Origin: DATFVA01 sp963811905
GTDB lineage: Bacteria > Bacteroidota > Ignavibacteria > Ignavibacteriales > Ignavibacteriaceae
Assembly (NCBI GenBank): GCA_963811905.1
Contig: CAWETK010000009.1
Location: 186,001-250,000 of the forward strand
DNA length: 64,000 nt
Reading direction: 5' to 3'
The position numbers and the translations under genes were made by a program. Under the pieces are notes generated by a model. That model was given only the letters and a program-made list of their open reading frames with translations, was not told where the DNA came from and made no database searches. Position 1 is the stretch's first letter, and every line of letters starts with the position of its first letter. Positions 52,402 through 60,373 of the stretch are shown here, in pieces.

Positions 52402-54401
52402 ACAGCGGGATTGTAAGTACAATAAGTGACAAATGTAAACGATGCTATTCCTGTATAAGGGAATGTCCTGCCAAGGCCATTAAGGTTGTCAACGGGCAGG
52501 CTGCGGTGATGAGCGAAAGATGTATAGTATGCGGGCATTGTGTTAAGGTTTGTTCACAGAATGCGAAAAAAATTCAATCGGATATAGAATTTGTTATGGA
52601 CACACTGATCCCCAAAGGAAACGCTTTTGCCATTATCGCTCCATCATTTGCCGCTTCTTTCCCTGAAGAATATGAGAAGGTACCCGCAGCATTACGTAAA
52701 ATCGGATTCAGTAAAGTGGTAGAAACGGCTTTCGGAGCCGATCTTATCAGCGATCTTTATTATAAAGAATTTCAGAAAAACGAGAATAAAACGGTAATAA
52801 GCTCTGCCTGCCCGGCTGTAATTAACTATATAGAGAAATATTACGGGGAACTGGTTCCAAACCTCGCAGAGATCGTTTCTCCTATGATAGCTGTAGGAAA
52901 ATATCTTAAGCATATCTATGGCAGTGATAGTCCAATTGTATTTATCGGACCATGTGTAGCTAAAAAGCAGGAAGCTGAATCTGAAGAGGTTGCCGGGATC
53001 ATTAATGCTGTACTTACCTTTACCGAGCTAAAAGAAATCTTCAGATCACAGGGGATTATATTTGAGGAACTTGATGAAGGAGATTTTGATCCTCCGCACG
53101 CTTATCTCGGCAAATCATTTCCGCTTGCCGGGGGATTGCTGAAGACAGCGAAGATACCGGGAGATATCCTTGCTGAAGATATAATTGCTGTTGAAGGAAA
53201 AGCTAAACTGCTTGAACTTGTTAATGAAATTTCCAGCAGCCATATAAATGCCAAATTTGCTGATGTTCTTTTTTGTGAAGGGTGCATAAGCGGACCTGCC
53301 ATAGATACGGACCTTAACTACTATTCCCGCAGGGAAAAGGTTATAAAATATATTGAAAAGAAGATCAATACGGTAGATAAACAGGAATGGAAAAGCAATA
53401 TCTACAATGCGAGAGACATAGATCTAACCAGAACCTTTACCGTGAGGAACCAGAGGAAGCCATATCCCGGTGAAGAAAAAATAAAAGAAATTTTAGCAGA
53501 GATTAATAAATACACTGCCCGGGACGAATTAAACTGCGGAGCCTGCGGATATGTCACCTGCAGAGAATTCGCAGTTGCTATTGCCAAAGGTCTCGCCGAA
53601 AAAGAGATGTGTCTGCCCCTTCTTATCGACCAGCTTGCAAAAGCATACAACGATCTTCAGAGCACCCAGGAACAGCTTCGAACTGCTGAAAAGCTGGCGT
53701 CAATAGGTCAGCTTGCTGCAGGAGTTGCTCACGAAATAAATAACCCCCTGGGCACGATAATGATTTATGCTTCCATACTAAAGAAAGAACTTATTGAGAA
53801 GGTTGAAAGCGGTCAGCCAGTTGAAGATTTAAATCTGATTATTGAAGAGGCCGGCCGATGCAAAAATATAGTAGCCAACCTGCTGAACTTTGCACGCCAG
53901 GGCAAGCCGAATATCAGCAGGATAAACATCAAAAACTTTCTTGATGGTATACTCAGGTCTGTTAAGGTTAATTCTGCATATAGAGAGATAAATTTTGCCT
54001 GCGGAATGATCAGCAGCGGTCTTTTTATTGAAGGCGATATTGATCAGCTTAAACAGGTATACCTGAACCTGATAAATAATGCATGTGAATCGATGGAGGA
54101 TAGTCGCATTAAGAAACTGGTGATCACGGTAAATGAAGATAAAGACAATGTAGTTACCGAAATAGAAGATTCAGGATGCGGAATTAAAAAAGAGAACTTC
54201 GGGAAAATATTTACTCCTTTCTTTACCACCAAGAAGATGGGAAAAGGAACGGGACTGGGACTTGCTATTACCTACGGAATCGTAAAAATGCATAGAGGAC
54301 ATATCGAGTTTCAGAGCGAAGAGGGGAAAGGGACCAAAGTTACAGTTAAACTTCAGAGGAAACTGCTGAACGAGAACATTGAAAATATTGAGGTGAATTG
54401 A
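52398..54401 (+). CDS. Sensory [FeFe]-hydrogenase-like domain fused to histidine kinase
   Basis: A 667-residue fusion. Residues ~12-60 hold two [4Fe-4S] motifs (CKRCYSCIRECP, CIVCGHCVKVC). Residues ~75-320 form a hydrogenase large-subunit-like domain with SSACP in place of TSCCP (~135-139), PCVAKKQEAE (~185) and FCEGCISGP (~292). All four cysteine positions expected to bind the H-cluster cubane remain, but the proton-relay Cys is Ala, as in putative sensory groups C/D. A [4Fe-4S] domain follows (CGACGYVTCREFAVAIAKG ... C), then an NtrB-like kinase: AHEINNPLGTI (His ~447), NLINNACES, DSGCGI, GKGTGLGLA. No PAS or membrane span. It most likely senses H2 or redox state and phosphorylates neighbouring receivers. 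Confidence 0.9.
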   Translation: MNSGIVSTISDKCKRCYSCIRECPAKAIKVVNGQAAVMSERCIVCGHCVKVCSQNAKKIQSDIEFVMDTLIPKGNAFAIIAPSFAASFPEEYEKVPAALRKIGFSKVVETAFGADLISDLYYKEFQKNENKTVISSACPAVINYIEKYYGELVPNLAEIVSPMIAVGKYLKHIYGSDSPIVFIGPCVAKKQEAESEEVAGIINAVLTFTELKEIFRSQGIIFEELDEGDFDPPHAYLGKSFPLAGGLLKTAKIPGDILAEDIIAVEGKAKLLELVNEISSSHINAKFADVLFCEGCISGPAIDTDLNYYSRREKVIKYIEKKINTVDKQEWKSNIYNARDIDLTRTFTVRNQRKPYPGEEKIKEILAEINKYTARDELNCGACGYVTCREFAVAIAKGLAEKEMCLPLLIDQLAKAYNDLQSTQEQLRTAEKLASIGQLAAGVAHEINNPLGTIMIYASILKKELIEKVESGQPVEDLNLIIEEAGRCKNIVANLLNFARQGKPNISRINIKNFLDGILRSVKVNSAYREINFACGMISSGLFIEGDIDQLKQVYLNLINNACESMEDSRIKKLVITVNEDKDNVVTEIEDSGCGIKKENFGKIFTPFFTTKKMGKGTGLGLAITYGIVKMHRGHIEFQSEEGKGTKVTVKLQRKLLNENIENIEVN

Positions 54402-54811
54402 TGGGTGAACAGATAAGAAAAATATTGCTTGTTGATGATGATATTGATCTGCTTGAGCAGAATAAGGTGATGCTTGAGGCAAGAGGCTACCAGGTTACTG
54501 CAGCCGATAATGCCAAATCTGGCTGGGAACTATTTCTGAAAGAAAAACCTGACGCGGCAGTAATCGATCTGATCATGGAAGAATACGATTCGGGATTCAT
54601 ACTTAGCTACCGCATCAAGAAGGATCCCGCCGGTAAGAACATTCCCGTGTTTGTTCTTACGTCCGCTACTTACCTGACGGGATTCAAGTTTGGAGCAGGT
54701 ACGGCAGAGGAAAAAGAATGGATCAGGTGCGACGAAATAATAAATAAGCCTGTTGTTATTGATGACCTGGTGCAGAAAATTGAAGATTACATAGCCGTGA
54801 AAGTACATTAA
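54401..54811 (+). CDS. Single-domain response regulator (receiver only)
   Basis: A 136-residue receiver domain. The start is the ATG at 54401, overlapping the kinase stop by one base (TGATG). The acidic pocket is LLVDDDIDLL, the phosphorylation site VIDLIMEEY, the Thr/Ser position LTSATY, and the conserved Lys in IINKPV. A loop of ~15 residues (GFKFGAGTAEEKEWIRCDE) after the Ser/Thr distinguishes it from CheY and resembles the third receiver of the cluster. No output domain is attached. The immediate coupling suggests it is the direct phosphoryl acceptor of the hydrogenase-kinase. Confidence 0.9.
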   Translation: MGEQIRKILLVDDDIDLLEQNKVMLEARGYQVTAADNAKSGWELFLKEKPDAAVIDLIMEEYDSGFILSYRIKKDPAGKNIPVFVLTSATYLTGFKFGAGTAEEKEWIRCDEIINKPVVIDDLVQKIEDYIAVKVH

Positions 54812-56334
54812 TGGCAAACAAAGTACGTCCCAGGTTACTGCTTGTTGATGATGAGAAAGGTTTAAGAACCGGGACAAAAAGATTGCTTGAGGCAGAAGGA
54901 TATTTTGTTGAAGCAGCTGAAAACGGAACTGAGGGAATCCGCATAGGAAAATCCTCTGAGTTCGACCTTGCTGTTATAGACCTCAGGATGCCGGATTATG
55001 ACGGGATCCAGGTCCTTAATGAAATACTGGCGGTTTACCCGAATACAGTATGCTTCGTTGCAACCGCCTATGCAAGTTATGACACGGCAATCGAAGCAAC
55101 TAAGGCAGGAGCCTTCGGTTATATATTGAAACCGTTTACTCCTGAAGAACTTCTCAATCGGTTAAACGAAGGCTATACAAGGAGACTTTTGCTTCTGGAA
55201 ACCCAAAAGTGGAAGAAAGAACGTGAGGAACGACTGCTCGAGGTAGCGTTTGAGAAGACACGCTTAAATACTATTATCAACTCAATAAGCGACGGTGTTT
55301 TCGTGGTTAACAAGAATGGTGAAACAGTTTTGTATAACCCTGCTCTCGCAAGGTTCTTTAATCCCCGGCTCCTCGAAATCGAAAAAAATTCTCTTGGCAG
55401 AATTGATCCCCGGATTACTCTGCTTATAGAGAAAATTCTAAAATCAGAAGAATTCGAACGAAAGTCTTTTTCTGAGCAAATAGAATTAAAAGAAGGGGGT
55501 GAACTTTTTGTTGAAGCCACTTCTTCTGCAGTTCCTCATCCTGATGGCTCGCTTGCCGGGGTGGTAGTTACAATCAAAAATATTACCGAACTGAAGAGAA
55601 TCGAACATCTGAAATCACAGTTTGTTTCGATGGTTTCACATGAACTTAAGGCTCCGCTGGCAGCTGTCTACGGCTATCTTACACTTTTAACCGATGAAAA
55701 TTATCAGGTCGGTAGAGAACAAAGCCATTCTTATATGAAACGCTCGATGCTTCGGCTTGATTCCCTGCTAAAAATGGTGAATGATCTGCTGGATATCAGC
55801 AGGATGGAACTTAAAACTATTAAACGGGAAATTGAACCCCTCTGTCTGAAAGAGATTATCAACGCTGTTCTTGAACTTTTTGATGCGGAGATAAAAAAGA
55901 AAAATATATGTTTAGTCAAAAAGTTTGATGACGGAGTAAGTGAATTCCGCGCTGATAAGGATGAAATGAACAGAGTTTTTACCAACCTGGTAAGCAATGG
56001 AGTCAAATATAATCGTGATAACGGCTCCATCAGCATAACTGTTAGAGAAACAGATCATAACCTGATTGCGGAGGTGACAGATACGGGCATAGGTTTGAAA
56101 GAAACAGAGAAACAGAGACTGTTTCAGGAATTTTACAGGGCAAAAAACGAACTTACAAAAGAAATAAGCGGGACGGGGCTGGGGTTGTCAATAGTTAAAA
56201 AGATAGTTGAATCATACGGGGGCGAAATCAGTGTTGCTTCAGAATTTGGAAAGGGAACCTCTTTCAAACTTTGTTTCCCTATTAAGAATAGCAAAAAAAA
56301 TCTTGGTGCTGGAAAAAAAACAGCATTAAGCTAA
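54811..56334 (+). CDS. Receiver-PAS-histidine kinase
   Basis: A 507-residue cytoplasmic kinase whose start overlaps the preceding stop by one base (TAATG). Order: receiver (~9-120; LLVDDEKGLR, phospho-Asp in VIDLRMPDYDG, FVATAYAS, LKPF), a coiled linker (LLLLETQKWKKEREERLLEV), PAS domain (~150-255; IINSISDGVFVVNKNGETVLY), then HisKA with VSMVSHELKAPLAAVYGY, and an ATPase domain with NLVSNGVKYN, DTGIG and GTGLGLSIVKKIV. It can accept a phosphoryl group through its receiver and pass a signal through its own kinase, so it is placed to be the second layer of the phosphorelay that begins with the hydrogenase-kinase. Confidence 0.92.
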   Translation: MANKVRPRLLLVDDEKGLRTGTKRLLEAEGYFVEAAENGTEGIRIGKSSEFDLAVIDLRMPDYDGIQVLNEILAVYPNTVCFVATAYASYDTAIEATKAGAFGYILKPFTPEELLNRLNEGYTRRLLLLETQKWKKEREERLLEVAFEKTRLNTIINSISDGVFVVNKNGETVLYNPALARFFNPRLLEIEKNSLGRIDPRITLLIEKILKSEEFERKSFSEQIELKEGGELFVEATSSAVPHPDGSLAGVVVTIKNITELKRIEHLKSQFVSMVSHELKAPLAAVYGYLTLLTDENYQVGREQSHSYMKRSMLRLDSLLKMVNDLLDISRMELKTIKREIEPLCLKEIINAVLELFDAEIKKKNICLVKKFDDGVSEFRADKDEMNRVFTNLVSNGVKYNRDNGSISITVRETDHNLIAEVTDTGIGLKETEKQRLFQEFYRAKNELTKEISGTGLGLSIVKKIVESYGGEISVASEFGKGTSFKLCFPIKNSKKNLGAGKKTALS

Positions 56335-56355
56335 AAACTAAAAACAGGACAAATA

Positions 56356-56736
56356 ATGACCAAAATAGTAATAATAGATGATGACCCCGACATCCTGGAT
56401 GTGAGCAAAATAGTTCTGACCTCTAAAGGATACAGTGTATATACAGCTCAGAACCCGGATGACGGCTACAAGTTGATCATAGATCAGAAACCTGATCTCA
56501 TCATCCTCGATGTTATGATGAATCAGCCGGACGACGGTTTTTTTCTTGCACAAAAACTACGAAAGGAAAAAATTGAGACTCCGGTTATCATGTATACATC
56601 AGTTTCAAAAGCATTAGGATTCGAATTCGGCAAAAGTGAAATGGTGCCCGTTGATGAATACGTTGAAAAACCAATATCCCCTGATGAACTAATTGCAAAA
56701 GTTGAAAAGCTTCTGCACGAAAAAGTGAAGGAGTAA
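56356..56736 (+). CDS. Single-domain response regulator (receiver only)
   Basis: A 126-residue receiver: IIDDDPDILDV, phospho-Asp in ILDVMMNQPDDG, YTSVSKA and VEKPISPDEL. It shares with the first receiver of the cluster the loop after the Ser/Thr (LGFEFGKSEMVPVDEY). No output domain is attached. It sits 21 bp behind the kinase and 4 bp before hydC2, tying the signalling genes to the second hydrogenase. It may act as a phosphate sink or by protein-protein contact. Confidence 0.9.
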   Translation: MTKIVIIDDDPDILDVSKIVLTSKGYSVYTAQNPDDGYKLIIDQKPDLIILDVMMNQPDDGFFLAQKLRKEKIETPVIMYTSVSKALGFEFGKSEMVPVDEYVEKPISPDELIAKVEKLLHEKVKE

Positions 56737-56740
56737 TGAC

Positions 56741-57214
56741 ATGCTTGTTTATGAGAAAAATAAATTGTCTGAGGACATTGAGTCTTTCGTTGAAAAATAC
56801 GGATCGGACAGATCCGCCCTGCTTCCTATCCTGCAGGCCATCCAGAGGAAATATCATTTTATCTCCGGATTTGCGCAGCAGGAAGTAGCAAAACTCATGA
56901 ATATTCATCCGGTAGAAGTGAACAGCGTAATTTCCTTCTATTCGTTTCTGCATGAAAATCCGCAGGGAAGAAATATCGTGAGATTGTGCAAAACCATTTC
57001 ATGTGAGATGTCCGGTAAAGCGGAAGTTGAGAAAGCTGTCCAGAGGGAACTATGCATTTCATTCGGCGAAACTACTAAAGATAACCGTATTACACTTGAA
57101 CATACCAATTGTCTTGGTATGTGCGATGAGGGCCCGGCCATGCTGGTAAATGAGAAGATTTATACTCAGCTTGATCCTGAAACCGCAGTGAAAATCCTTA
57201 GCGAAATTAAGTAG
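56741..57214 (+). CDS. hydC: [FeFe]-hydrogenase subunit HydC2 (NuoE-like, 2Fe-2S)
   Basis: A 157-residue NuoE-like subunit with a GAAGGAG ribosome site. Cluster ligands are Cys83 and Cys88 (LCKTISC) and Cys124 and Cys128 (NCLGMC). Family blocks LLPILQAIQRKYHFISG and VISFYSFLHENPQGRN are present. It is clearly diverged from HydC1 of the first enzyme, so the two trimers are not a recent tandem copy. It starts the second hydrogenase operon segment, 9 bp before hydB2. Confidence 0.92.
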   Translation: MLVYEKNKLSEDIESFVEKYGSDRSALLPILQAIQRKYHFISGFAQQEVAKLMNIHPVEVNSVISFYSFLHENPQGRNIVRLCKTISCEMSGKAEVEKAVQRELCISFGETTKDNRITLEHTNCLGMCDEGPAMLVNEKIYTQLDPETAVKILSEIK

Positions 57215-57223
57215 GAGAATGAA

Positions 57224-58444
57224 ATGAATACATCTTACACTACTAAAAAACGATCCGGACCTGTACTGTTTTCCGAATACAGCAGAGGAGATGGAATCAA
57301 ACAGCTTAGTTCAAAATCACGTGAAGATATTTTATTTGAATTAAAATCTTCCGGCTTAAAAGGAAGGGGTGGTGCAGGGTTTCCGACCTCAACGAAATGG
57401 ATGCTTACAGCAGCATCGATCGCTGAGAAGAAGTTTATTGTGTGCAATGCTGATGAAGGCGAACCCGGAACTTTCAAAGACCGTGTTCTGCTGCTTGAAT
57501 ACCCTGAGCTTGTATTCGATGGAATGGTCGTCGGAGGATATACAACTGGTGCACAAACAGGCATTGTTTATCTGCGGGGCGAGTATGAATATATGCTCGA
57601 ATACCTTGAAGAATACCTCATGAAAATGAGAGACGATAATCTTCTCGGTAATAATATATTAGGTAAAAAAGGATTCAATTTTGATATCAGCATTCGGCTC
57701 GGTTCCGGTGCCTATGTTTGCGGTGAAGAAACAGCCCTGATTGAATCCCTGCAGGGGAACCGTGGAGAACCGCGCAATCGTCCCCCTTACCCTGTAAATA
57801 CAGGCTATATGGGATACCCCACTTCTGTTAATAATGTTGAAACACTGGCTTCAGTGCCTCACATAATTATAAAAGGAGGAGAGTGGTTCAGACATCTCGG
57901 TACGGATAAATCAACCGGTTCTAAATTGTTTTCTGTCTCAGGTGACTGCAGGAGACCCGGCGTCTATGAATTGCCCTGGGGAACTTCGATAAAACAATTG
58001 TTGAAAATAGTGGAGGCGAAGGATACAAAAGCTGTGCAGGTAGGCGGTGCTTCGGGAACATGTATTCCAAAATCTCAATTTGAAAGAACGCTTGCATATG
58101 AGGACGCAGCAACAGGCGGATCTATTATAGTGTTCAATGATTCCCGGGATATGCTTAAGGTACTAAAGAACTTCCTGGAGTTTTTTGTTGAAGAGTCATG
58201 CGGACAATGCACTCCATGCAGGATAGGCAACGTTAAACTGCTTGAGGGCGTTGAACAGATTGAAAGAGGAGAATTCACTTTTTCATATATCAATACATTG
58301 AAGGAACTCGGCAGGACAATGCAGGTCGCATCAAAATGCGGTCTTGGCCAGTCCTCACCGAATTCATTTATTTCAATTCTCGAAAATTTTAAGGATGAAA
58401 TATTCCACACAAACGGAAAGGTGAAGAAAAATGGAGAAGCATAA
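57224..58444 (+). CDS. hydB: [FeFe]-hydrogenase diaphorase subunit HydB2 (NuoF-like, short form)
   Basis: A 406-residue NuoF-like subunit made only of the core: FMN loop GRGGAGFPTSTKWM, NADH-site NADEGEPGTFKDRVL, GAYVCGEETALIESLQGNRG, and the [4Fe-4S] motif ESCGQCTPCRIGN. It lacks both the N-terminal thioredoxin-like [2Fe-2S] domain and the C-terminal ferredoxin domain of HydB1. In the family, such short forms are associated with NADH-linked enzymes rather than clear bifurcators; this is inference. The C-terminus overlaps the hydA2 start by 14 bp. Confidence 0.93.
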   Translation: MNTSYTTKKRSGPVLFSEYSRGDGIKQLSSKSREDILFELKSSGLKGRGGAGFPTSTKWMLTAASIAEKKFIVCNADEGEPGTFKDRVLLLEYPELVFDGMVVGGYTTGAQTGIVYLRGEYEYMLEYLEEYLMKMRDDNLLGNNILGKKGFNFDISIRLGSGAYVCGEETALIESLQGNRGEPRNRPPYPVNTGYMGYPTSVNNVETLASVPHIIIKGGEWFRHLGTDKSTGSKLFSVSGDCRRPGVYELPWGTSIKQLLKIVEAKDTKAVQVGGASGTCIPKSQFERTLAYEDAATGGSIIVFNDSRDMLKVLKNFLEFFVEESCGQCTPCRIGNVKLLEGVEQIERGEFTFSYINTLKELGRTMQVASKCGLGQSSPNSFISILENFKDEIFHTNGKVKKNGEA

Positions 58445-59753
58445 TAACAGCAGGTCTCCGGAGAGCCAGAGACCTTTTATCGTTGAAAAAACAATGGGGG
58501 AAAAAGAAACGATCGGTGGAATGGTTTCAGTTGAAATAAATGAGAAGAAGATATCGGTTCCTCTCGGTACAACAATTCTTGAAGCGTGCAGGAAGAACCA
58601 GGTTCATATACCCACTTTATGCTATCACGAAGACTTATGCATTGCAGGCGTGTGCCGTGTCTGCGTGGTTGAAGTTGAGGGAATGAAAACACTGCAGACT
58701 TCTTGTTCCTTTCCGATAACAACCCCGATCAAAATTCATACATCTACACCGCAGGTAAGAAAAGCGAGGCGTCATATAATCGATCTTTTATTAAGTGAGC
58801 ATTATGGTGAATGTTACGCTTGTTCAAGAAATCTTAATTGTGAGCTTCAGGATCTGGCAAAAGAATATGGGGTAGATGGATTTACTTTCGGTCATATCGA
58901 AGCACCGAAATATTCTGTTGATAGATCATCTCCTTCGGTTATAAGAAATATGAATAAGTGTGTTTTGTGTAAAAGATGTATCAGAACATGCATAGATCTC
59001 CAGGAAGTCGGCGTACTTGAAGCACTGAACCGCGGTCACGATACAAAGGTCGGCACTTTCCTTGACAAACCGCTTGCTGATGTAATCTGCATAAATTGCG
59101 GTCAGTGTATAAATCGCTGTCCTACAGGTGCCTTAAAAGCAAATGATCCTTCAGATGAGATCTGGAGAGCAATTGATGATCCGAAGAAACATGTAGTAAT
59201 TCAGACAGCACCTTCTCCCCGTGCTGCTATTGGTGAGGAGTTCGGTGTGGAACCGGGTCACTCTTTTACCGGAGAACTTAATACTGCACTAAGGAGGATC
59301 GGATTCGACAGAGTCTTCGATACTAACTTTTCTGCGGATCTCACTATAATGGAAGAAGGTACAGAATTACTGAACCGACTTAAAAAAGCCCTGGTCGATA
59401 AAGATGAAAGTATAAAACTTCCGCAGTTTACATCTTGCTCACCCGGCTGGGTAAAGTTCATTGAGCATTTTTATCCCGAATATCTTGATTATCTTTCAAC
59501 AGCTAAATCTCCCCAGCAAATGTTTGGCGCACTTATCAAAACATTTTATGCAGAGGAATCCAAAGTAGATCCCGCTGATATTGTTACGGTTGCTCTTATG
59601 CCCTGTGCTGCCAAGAAATTTGAATGCAACAGGCCTGAAATGGATGCTTCGGGATTCAAGGATGTTGATTATGGTTTGACTACCCGTGAAATGGCCCAGA
59701 TGATTAAAGAAGCGGGGATATATCCTTCCCGAGATGCCGAAGTCTCATTTTGA
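58431..59753 (+). CDS. hydA: [FeFe]-hydrogenase catalytic subunit HydA2, N-terminal part (frameshifted)
   Basis: 440 codons containing the [2Fe-2S] domain (CYHEDLCIAGVCRVCVVEV), the His-type [4Fe-4S] region (SEHYGECYACSRNLNCELQD), two [4Fe-4S] motifs (CVLCKRCIRTC, CINCGQCINRC) and the first two H-cluster signatures, TSCSPGW (334-340) and MPCAAKKFE. The second cysteine of the usual TSCCP is serine. The reading frame then runs into GIYPSRDAEVSF and stops, where the family continues to LPx-FDxPxG. The remainder lies in the +1 frame and begins before 59734. Removing one base near 59722-59730 restores a continuous protein with the same spacing as HydA1 (18 residues from AGI to FDDPFG). Confidence 0.9.
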   Translation: MEKHNNSRSPESQRPFIVEKTMGEKETIGGMVSVEINEKKISVPLGTTILEACRKNQVHIPTLCYHEDLCIAGVCRVCVVEVEGMKTLQTSCSFPITTPIKIHTSTPQVRKARRHIIDLLLSEHYGECYACSRNLNCELQDLAKEYGVDGFTFGHIEAPKYSVDRSSPSVIRNMNKCVLCKRCIRTCIDLQEVGVLEALNRGHDTKVGTFLDKPLADVICINCGQCINRCPTGALKANDPSDEIWRAIDDPKKHVVIQTAPSPRAAIGEEFGVEPGHSFTGELNTALRRIGFDRVFDTNFSADLTIMEEGTELLNRLKKALVDKDESIKLPQFTSCSPGWVKFIEHFYPEYLDYLSTAKSPQQMFGALIKTFYAEESKVDPADIVTVALMPCAAKKFECNRPEMDASGFKDVDYGLTTREMAQMIKEAGIYPSRDAEVSF

Positions 59754-60312
59754 TGACCCTTTCGGTGATGCATCAGGTGCAGGATTAATATTCGGTGCTA
59801 CCGGCGGCGTAATGGAAGCTGCACTAAGAACAGTGTATGAACTGGTTACCGGAAGAACAGTTCCTTTTAAGAACCTCGACATAATACCCTGCCGCGGATT
59901 TGAGGGAGTTAAACAGGCTTCGGTAATGCTTGAGAACTGCGTTGAAGATTATAAATTCCTGGAAGGTGTTGAACTGAAATTTGTTGTGGCTCACGGAACC
60001 GCTAACGCTAAAAAAGTAATGGAAATGCTTCGCAATGGTGAACTTAATGATGTCCATTTTGTTGAGATAATGGCGTGCCCCGGAGGCTGTCTCGGCGGCG
60101 GCGGGCAGCCGATCCCGACATCTTCAGAGATCAGAATGAAGCGTGCACAGGCAATATATGAAGAGGATGCTTCGCTTGAGATACGGAAATCTCATGAGAA
60201 TCCTCACGTAAAATATATCTATGAAAATTTCCTCACTGAAGGTCCCTGCAGCAAACTTTCGCATAAGCTGCTGCATACCCATTATACAAAAAGAGGAAAG
60301 TATATTTCATAA
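59734..60312 (+). CDS. hydA: [FeFe]-hydrogenase catalytic subunit HydA2, C-terminal part (frameshifted)
   Basis: The in-frame remainder of HydA2: FDDPFGDASGAGLIFGATGG, VMEAALRT, the third H-cluster signature IMACPGGCLGGGGQP, and a C-terminal small-subunit-like region ending HTHYTKRGKYIS. The ATG at 59734 lies inside the overlap and has no good ribosome site, so an independent start is unlikely. The coding quality is high right up to the junction and the motif is intact, so the break is either recent, corrected by recoding, or an assembly error. Together with 58431-59753 it would give a ~625-residue catalytic subunit. Confidence 0.9.
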   Translation: MPKSHFDDPFGDASGAGLIFGATGGVMEAALRTVYELVTGRTVPFKNLDIIPCRGFEGVKQASVMLENCVEDYKFLEGVELKFVVAHGTANAKKVMEMLRNGELNDVHFVEIMACPGGCLGGGGQPIPTSSEIRMKRAQAIYEEDASLEIRKSHENPHVKYIYENFLTEGPCSKLSHKLLHTHYTKRGKYIS

Positions 60313-60325
60313 TTAAAAATTCAAA

Positions 60326-60353
60326 GCTGCTGCTGTAAATAAACAGCGGCAGC
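60326..60353 (+). terminator. Hairpin after hydA2 (possible attenuator)
   Basis: The stem GCTGCTGCTGT (60326-60336) pairs with ACAGCGGCAGC (60343-60353), one G-T wobble, loop of 6. No T-run follows, so it may weaken rather than stop read-through from hydA2 into the next kinase gene. Confidence 0.45.
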
Positions 60354-60373
60354 CTGATTAAACAGCGGGAATT

